64,000 nt of DNA from NCBI RefSeq assembly GCF_005049105.1, contig NZ_SUKA01000008.1, positions 124,001 through 188,000 of the forward strand. The letters run 5' to 3'. Source of the DNA: Sphingobacterium alkalisoli (GTDB lineage: Bacteria > Bacteroidota > Bacteroidia > Sphingobacteriales > Sphingobacteriaceae). The translations under genes were made by a program, and so were the position numbers. A model generated the notes under the pieces. It saw only the letters and a program-made list of their open reading frames with translations, ran no database searches and had not been told where the DNA came from. Shown one piece after another: positions 59,668 through 64,000 of the stretch (the stretch's first letter is position 1; each line of letters starts with the position of its first letter).

Positions 59668-60669
59668 CTACTTGACTTTAACAATTACTTTCCCTTTGGC
59701 ACGACCACTTGAAACGTAGGACATTGCTTCGTTCATTTCTTCAAATGGAAAAACTTTATCAATGACAGAACGAATGACACCTGTTTCAATCAGCTTTCCA
59801 ATTTCTGACAATTGTTTTCCATTGGCTTGCATAAAAAGAAACGAATAATCGACACCAAGTTTTTTTGCTTGTTTCCCCACTTTTCTGCTCAAAAAAGAAA
59901 TCGCTGTTTTCATAAACCACGACAACCCTACTTCTTTTGCAAAATCCGTATCCGGAGGACCTGAAATAGAAATAACTTTTCCGCCTGGTTTTAATATTCG
60001 CAAAGACTTTTCCAATGTTTTCTCATCTTGACTGTTCAATACCAAATCATAATTTTTTAGTATTTTTTCAAAATCTTGCGTTTTGTAATCAATAACAACA
60101 TCAGCACCAAGACTTTTGACAAAATCAAAATTACCGGCACTTGCCGTTGTGGCGACAGTCGCACCCAAATGTCTTGCCAACTGAATAGCAATCGTTCCGA
60201 CACCACCCGAACCTGCCTGTATAAATACTTTTTGATCCTTTTTGAGTTTTGCTTTTTCAACGAAAGCTTGCCAAGCCGTTAAAGCAACCAACGGAATGGA
60301 AGCGGCTTCTTCCATTGAAATGTTTTTAGGTTTCAAAGCGACATCATTTTCATTGACCGCAATGTATTCGGCAAACGCACCGATTTTGAAATCGGCAGGA
60401 CGAGCAAAAATTTCATCGCCAACTTTGAAACCACTAACTTTTGAACCCACTTTTGTAATAATTCCTGCGACATCGTGTCCTAAAATCAACGGAAATTTAT
60501 ATGGAAGTAACAACTTAAACTCACCACTTTTCAGTTTGACATCTAACGGATTGATACTTGCTGCGTGTATTTCTACCAAAACTTCACTTTCCTTAATATT
60601 CTGTTCTGGTATATTAACTAATTGCAGTTTTCCTTCTTTACTATACTTTGAAATACCATATGCTTTCAT
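59668..60669 (-). CDS. NADP-dependent quinone-oxidoreductase-like protein (MDR family)
   Basis: 333 residues, medium-chain reductase fold without structural zinc. GroES-like N-terminal half (about 25-120, with LGHDVAGIITKVGSKVSGFK, VGDEIFARP), Rossmann half with the AXGGVGxxA-like loop QAGSGGVGTIAIQLARHLG (about 152-170). It ends SSGRAKGKVIVKVK. Likely reduces quinones or enones with NADPH. It is the last gene of a minus-strand operon with two SDR genes (11 bp gap). Confidence 0.9.
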   Translation of the reverse strand: MKAYGISKYSKEGKLQLVNIPEQNIKESEVLVEIHAASINPLDVKLKSGEFKLLLPYKFPLILGHDVAGIITKVGSKVSGFKVGDEIFARPADFKIGAFAEYIAVNENDVALKPKNISMEEAASIPLVALTAWQAFVEKAKLKKDQKVFIQAGSGGVGTIAIQLARHLGATVATTASAGNFDFVKSLGADVVIDYKTQDFEKILKNYDLVLNSQDEKTLEKSLRILKPGGKVISISGPPDTDFAKEVGLSWFMKTAISFLSRKVGKQAKKLGVDYSFLFMQANGKQLSEIGKLIETGVIRSVIDKVFPFEEMNEAMSYVSSGRAKGKVIVKVK

Positions 60670-60680
60670 ATCGAATATAA

Positions 60681-61451
60681 TTAATTGACTAACAATTTTT
60701 TGTTATTTTTCTTTGAGTTAATCAAACCAAAGGCTACTTTTGGAAGCAAACGGTTCAATAAATAAATTACCTTGCTATCACCAATTCTAACAGTATATTT
60801 ATTGTTTTCTAAACCATTAATCAGACCACTTATTAATTGTGAAGGACTTATTTTCTTATCATCTCTATTAGCAACCATATCTGTATCTACTAATGGTGGT
60901 AGCAGTTCAAAAATCTTAAGCTTACTGTTAATGATCTGCAAGTGTTTGCGCAATGACTGCACATAAAAAGCCAATGCCGTTTTAGAAGACGAATAAGTTG
61001 CTTCTATGGCAGACGGAACGATACTAAGAATTGATGTGGTATGGATTATAGCGGCTTCTTTTCTGTCTTTTAGCATATCCATAAAAAGATTGTTCAATCG
61101 TATCACACCAAAGTAATTAACTTCCATTTCATAAATGGCACCTTTTAAGTGATTGTTGTTGGGTACACCTAAATTTAAAGGTGGTACGCCAACACCTGCA
61201 TTATGATACAAAATATCTATGCCGCCTAAGGCTTCTACTTCTTTGTACAAATCGTTTGCATCTTCTTCCTTTGAAGCATCACTTTGTATAGCGATAAGTG
61301 CTGGGTAGAGCTTTTTAGCATCTTCTAATTTGCTTTTATCCCTTCCTGTGATGATTACCTTTGCACCTTTCTGCAGAAACTGTCTGGTAGCTTCAAGCCC
61401 GATACCGGAACCTCCTCCGGTAATCAAAATCGTTTTATTTTTTAAATCCAT
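60681..61451 (-). CDS. SDR-family oxidoreductase 1 (DltE-like)
   Basis: A 256-residue classical short-chain dehydrogenase: NAD(P) loop TGGGSGIGLEATRQFL (about 11-26), NAG near residue 85 (YHNAGVG), catalytic Ser (SILSIVPS) and YSSSKTAL with the YxxxK pair (about 154-161). A C-terminal hydrophobic stretch (VIYLLNRLLPKVAFGLIN) is present. Middle gene of the operon, 50 bp after SDR 2. Substrate unknown. Confidence 0.92.
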   Translation of the reverse strand: MDLKNKTILITGGGSGIGLEATRQFLQKGAKVIITGRDKSKLEDAKKLYPALIAIQSDASKEEDANDLYKEVEALGGIDILYHNAGVGVPPLNLGVPNNNHLKGAIYEMEVNYFGVIRLNNLFMDMLKDRKEAAIIHTTSILSIVPSAIEATYSSSKTALAFYVQSLRKHLQIINSKLKIFELLPPLVDTDMVANRDDKKISPSQLISGLINGLENNKYTVRIGDSKVIYLLNRLLPKVAFGLINSKKNNKKLLVN

Positions 61452-61501
61452 TACTTAGGTTTTTATGATGATTTTATCTTCCGGAATGAATGATAATAAA
61501 T

Positions 61502-62224
61502 TCATGAAATTTTTGACATTGCTTCTGCAATTGCTGTGGCATACTTTTTCGTTTCACCCACGGGCACATCGAACTGATTGTTTTCAAGAGCAATGAAAAA
61601 CTCGTCTGCTACTTCTGCCGGTGGAATGCCGTTTGCTCCACCTATTTCTGCTGAAAATTCTGTATTCACCAATGGTGGGTAAATTTCGTACACCTGTATG
61701 TTTTTAGCTTCTTCGTATGTAATTCTCAAAGCCATTGTATATGCGTGAAGTGCCGCTTTTGTTGCTCCATAGGTAGGTAAAAACTTGTGGCTGCCAAAGA
61801 CTGCGATAGAAGAAACATTAGCGACTGCAGCATCTTCTTTTTGCAATAGGTGAGGCAACATCAATTCAGTAAAATGAATGATAGCCAAATAATTCGTATT
61901 CATCTCAATGGCAGCTTTTTCGTGTGCGTTGGTAGTTTCGCTCAGTAAATATCCAAATGCTGCACCTGCATTATTGACAATCATATTTACCTCTGGATGA
62001 TTAACTTTCAAATCTTCCGCAATGCGAATTCTATCTGCCTCTATCGATAAGTCGCCTTGAATGGCAACTGCATTTGAAAGCTCTGCAAGTGCTTTTTCAA
62101 GTCGTTCCTCACTACGTCCGTTAATGATAACCTTATTATCTGATGCGCTAAATTTTTTGGCAATTGCAAGACCTATTCCTGCACTTCCTCCACTGATAAA
62201 AATTGTATTCCCTGTTGTTTTCAT
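61502..62224 (-). CDS. SDR-family oxidoreductase 2 (DltE-like)
   Basis: 240 residues: SGGSAGIGLAIAKKF (about 11-25) for cofactor, NNAGAAFGY (about 85-93), SSIAVFGS with the Ser, and YGATKAAL (about 150-157) with the YxxxK pair. First gene of the operon, starting just downstream of a clear promoter with overlapping HxlR-type operator sites. About 35% similar by eye to SDR 1, so probably an old duplication. Confidence 0.92.
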   Translation of the reverse strand: MKTTGNTIFISGGSAGIGLAIAKKFSASDNKVIINGRSEERLEKALAELSNAVAIQGDLSIEADRIRIAEDLKVNHPEVNMIVNNAGAAFGYLLSETTNAHEKAAIEMNTNYLAIIHFTELMLPHLLQKEDAAVANVSSIAVFGSHKFLPTYGATKAALHAYTMALRITYEEAKNIQVYEIYPPLVNTEFSAEIGGANGIPPAEVADEFFIALENNQFDVPVGETKKYATAIAEAMSKIS

Positions 62225-62254
62225 TTTTTTGTTTTAAAAATTTTTGTATTTTTG

Positions 62255-62304
62255 CTTGCAATTTGCAAGTGCAAAGATATAAAACAACTTTCATTTTGCA
62301 AGTG
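62255..62304 (-). promoter_or_regulatory. SDR-operon promoter with overlapping HxlR-type operator sites
   Basis: On the reverse strand TTG (62301-62299), 19-bp spacer, TATCTTTG (62279-62272). A perfect palindrome CTTGCAA-T-TTGCAAG (62255-62269) lies just downstream of the -7 box, and its right half plus TG (TTTGCAAGTG) recurs at 62295-62304, covering the -33 element. The two direct copies are 33 bp apart, three helical turns. This geometry suits repression by the divergent HxlR protein. Confidence 0.7.
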
Positions 62305-62320
62305 ATTTAAAAAATATTTT

Positions 62321-62731
62321 ATGGCAGATAGTAAAAAGAGGTCGGATTGTCCCGTTAGTTGTTCCCTTGAGATTTGGGGCGACAAGTGGTCGTTGTTAAT
62401 TGTGAGAGATTTAATGTTTGCAAAACAATGTACCTATGGCGATTTTTTAAAATCAGACGAAAAAATTGCGACCAACATTTTAGCTTCGCGGTTACAAACA
62501 CTTGAGGAAAATGGAATTATTACAAAATTAAACCATCCAGACAGTAAAGCGAAAGTTTTATACAGACTGACACAAAAAGGAATTGATTTACTACCTTTAA
62601 TGATCGAAATAAATTTGTGGGCCGAAAAGTATTATGACGTGCCTGCCGACATAAAAGCAACGCTGAAAGAGGTTAAAAAGGACAAGGGTAAATTTATCAA
62701 AACGGCAAGTAAAGACTTGAAAAAGCAGTAG
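62321..62731 (+). CDS. HxlR-family regulator B
   Basis: 136 residues. Winged helix: CPVSCSLEIWGDKWSLLIVR (about 9-28), then YGDFLKSDEKIATNILASRL (about 46-65) and LEENGIITKLNHPDSKAKVL (wing). Two cysteines in CPVSC are candidate redox sensors. Divergent from the SDR/quinone-reductase operon, with matching palindromes between. It probably represses that operon until an electrophile or disulfide stress modifies it. Confidence 0.93.
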   Translation: MADSKKRSDCPVSCSLEIWGDKWSLLIVRDLMFAKQCTYGDFLKSDEKIATNILASRLQTLEENGIITKLNHPDSKAKVLYRLTQKGIDLLPLMIEINLWAEKYYDVPADIKATLKEVKKDKGKFIKTASKDLKKQ

Positions 62732-63029
62732 TTGACAAGGAGTTTTAGGAGTGCTAAATTCGGTGATGGCTCTTCGATTTCTAGGCTGAAAGCCAAGAGG
62801 TTGGTGCAAAGGGGCATTTCTTTGTATCCTATTTTTTAATGATTATCTATGTTATGCAGGCTGTTGCGTCTTTACTTCTTGCTGTTGCTTTTCTTTTTTC
62901 CTCCCGGGAACATAACCCACAGTGACAATAATCCGAAAACAATTAAGTGTATAAGTTAACCATTTACCAACCTTTTCGATAAGTTGAATAGCAACCGACT
63001 TCTCATATATAAGGAAAAGCCTTCTGATC
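62732..63029. other. Intergenic region without a complete gene
   Basis: 298 bp after regulator B. One reverse frame ending near 62857 reads SVAIQLIEKVGKW and ends PGRKKEKQQQ-type basic residues but has no start codon, so it may be a decayed reading frame. Nothing else is recognised. Confidence 0.35.
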
Positions 63030-63140
63030 CTATAGCATCATGCCTGTAAATTTTCTACGGCTTATCCAATAGATAGGCCCTATCCCGATAACAGGCAGGA
63101 TAATAATAATAATAATACCAAGCACTAATTGAGACACCAT
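63030..63140 (-). CDS. Possible 36-residue single-pass membrane peptide
   Basis: ATG at 63140 to TAG at 63030: MVSQLVLG, then six Ile, LPVIGIGPIYWI as one hydrophobic helix, then a basic tail SRRKFTGMML. It is a plausible small membrane protein, but part of the helix comes from an ATT repeat and no strong ribosome site precedes it. Not more than a candidate. Confidence 0.35.
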   Translation of the reverse strand: MVSQLVLGIIIIIILPVIGIGPIYWISRRKFTGMML

Positions 63141-63182
63141 AAAATCTATTTTAATTTGCTACTAATATTACAAGCCTAATGG

Positions 63183-63557
63183 CTATAAAGCTTTTATAAA
63201 CTCACCGTTGTCGTTCACAACCTGATTGCCCCATTTTGTAATAGCTTCTAAAACAGGAACAAGACTTTTTCCAAAATCGGTTAGACTATAAATAACTTTA
63301 ACAGGCGGTTTGATACCATATACTTTTCTAAGTATCAAGCCGTCTTTTTCTAATTGCTTTAGTTGTAGGCTCAACGTCATTTCAGTAATGGCTGGCATTT
63401 CCTTGCGAAGCTCATTGTATCTCTTCGGCTCTTCCTTTAAATGGTAAAGAATAACTGCTTTCCATTTTCCGCCCACCAAATCCATCGTAAGACTTACGGT
63501 ACAGGGATAAATCTTCCCTTTAAGTTTCACATAATCTCCAATGCACTCTGTCTTCAT
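63183..63557 (-). CDS. HxlR-family regulator C
   Basis: 124 residues. CTVSLTMDLVGGKWKAVILY (about 18-37) with the sensor-type Cys, RYNELRKEMPAITEMTLSLQ (recognition region) and LKQLEKDGLILRKVYGIKPP (wing). Divergent from a flavodoxin-fold NAD(P)H oxidoreductase, the common arrangement for electrophile-responsive HxlR genes. The third HxlR gene in 6 kb. Confidence 0.93.
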   Translation of the reverse strand: MKTECIGDYVKLKGKIYPCTVSLTMDLVGGKWKAVILYHLKEEPKRYNELRKEMPAITEMTLSLQLKQLEKDGLILRKVYGIKPPVKVIYSLTDFGKSLVPVLEAITKWGNQVVNDNGEFIKAL

Positions 63558-63591
63558 TTTATACTTTTTTAACCTCTCTATTTTGATAGTT

Positions 63592-63623
63592 ATTGCAGAT
63601 GCAATTTACTAAAAATACTTTTG
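63592..63623 (+). promoter_or_regulatory. Promoter/operator of the NAD(P)H oxidoreductase gene
   Basis: TTG (63593-63595), 20-bp spacer, TACTTTTG (63616-63623), 19 bases before the ATG. The palindrome ATTGCA-GA-TGCAAT (63592-63605) covers the -33 element, as in the SDR-operon promoter, suggesting direct control by HxlR regulator C. Confidence 0.65.
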
Positions 63624-63642
63624 TAACTAAAATAATTATAGT

Positions 63643-64000
63643 ATGTCATTAGTAATTTTAGCACACCCGAAGTTTGATAAATCTTTTGCGAACAAAACAA
63701 TTGTCGAAGAATTAAGGAACAGCAATATTGATATTGAAATGAGGGACATTCACGAATTATATCCTGATTACAAGGTTGATGTAAAAGCAGAACAGGAAGC
63801 ATTGTTGCGACATAAGACTATCGTTTTCCAATATCCATTTTATTGGTACAGTATGCCTGCCATTTTAAAGCATTGGTTTGATGTAGTGTTGGAATATCAA
63901 TTTGCCTATGGCTCCAAAGGAGATAAGCTTAAAGGCAAGAATTTTTTAGCAAGTTTTACGGTTGGTTCATCCCAAAACAGCTATACGGCATTAGGTTTTC
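63643..64000 (+). CDS. NAD(P)H-dependent oxidoreductase, flavodoxin-like fold (3' part outside window)
   Basis: 119 codons to the edge. It begins MSLVILAHPKFDKSFANKTI with the flavin-phosphate-binding HP-x-S-type start of the NQO1/MdaB/KefF family. Then MRDIHELYPDYKVD and FQYPFYWYSMPAILKHWFD (about 66-84), the signature that shapes the FMN/FAD pocket. It reduces quinones by two electrons, protecting against redox cycling. Controlled probably by the divergent HxlR regulator C. The C-terminal third is not in the window. Confidence 0.92.
   Translation, partial: MSLVILAHPKFDKSFANKTIVEELRNSNIDIEMRDIHELYPDYKVDVKAEQEALLRHKTIVFQYPFYWYSMPAILKHWFDVVLEYQFAYGSKGDKLKGKNFLASFTVGSSQNSYTALGF

Overview
The window looks like chromosomal DNA from a Bacteroidota bacterium, most likely family Sphingobacteriaceae (Sphingobacterium or a near relative). 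The evidence is AT-rich DNA, promoters of the TTG-N19/20-TAnnTTTG type, and typical family members: a Bacteroidota-type LptD, tandem Amidase_3 enzymes, a CreD operon, a FecI/FecR/TonB-receptor locus, GH2 and GH78 glycosidases, HxlR regulators and DUF3943. No database search was possible, so the genus is an inference.

Layout. 0-6.5 kb: envelope genes (cinA fragment, lptD, two amidases, an MCE/MlaD protein). 6.6-26.1 kb: mostly housekeeping: an S9 peptidase, a four-gene creD operon carrying a Coq4-like protein, tRNA-Leu and trigger factor, DUF3943, pirin, a Crp-type regulator, prolyl oligopeptidase, three tRNA-Asp genes, prfA, an SMR exporter, a four-helix-bundle gene bordered by AT-rich repeats, lpxH and a 1351-residue beta-galactosidase. 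26.3-28.1 kb: a sigma factor followed by a membrane protein that joins an anti-sigma-like N-terminus to a periplasmic trypsin-like protease.

28.1-32.7 kb is the most unusual part. A two-gene minus-strand operon encodes an enlarged ECF-type sigma factor and, 12 bp downstream, a short Cas12f/TnpB-like protein that has lost its RuvC-II glutamate and everything after it (zinc ribbon and RuvC-III). Upstream lie a strong GC-rich hairpin and a degenerate CRISPR-like array (36-bp repeats, about 30-bp spacers) with no cas1 or cas2. The array is broken up by palindromic repeats, three copies of a roughly 60-bp element, and a toxin-antitoxin pair whose PIN toxin carries a nonsense codon. The arrangement suggests RNA-guided recruitment of a sigma factor (RNA-guided transcription) rather than DNA cleavage. 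As I recall, without being able to check, nuclease-dead Cas12f/sigma pairs of this kind were recently described in Bacteroidota. The guide source and targets here remain open.

33-50 kb: an HTH regulator, a transglutaminase, small envelope proteins, peroxiredoxin, acyl-CoA dehydrogenase, proBA, uvrB, upp, a YkuK-like protein, a NadR-like kinase, ahcY, bacilliredoxin and an alpha-L-rhamnosidase. 50-56.4 kb: a FecI-type sigma, FecR-type anti-sigma, TonB-dependent receptor and lipoprotein, a classic cell-surface-signalled uptake locus. 56.4-64 kb: an accessory block of redox and detoxification enzymes (thioredoxin-fold peroxiredoxin-like protein, three SDR proteins, quinone-reductase-like protein, NAD(P)H oxidoreductase). 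Three HxlR regulators are divergent from their likely targets and one Crp-type regulator lies upstream in tandem. Two of the intergenic regions show palindromes overlapping a recognisable promoter.
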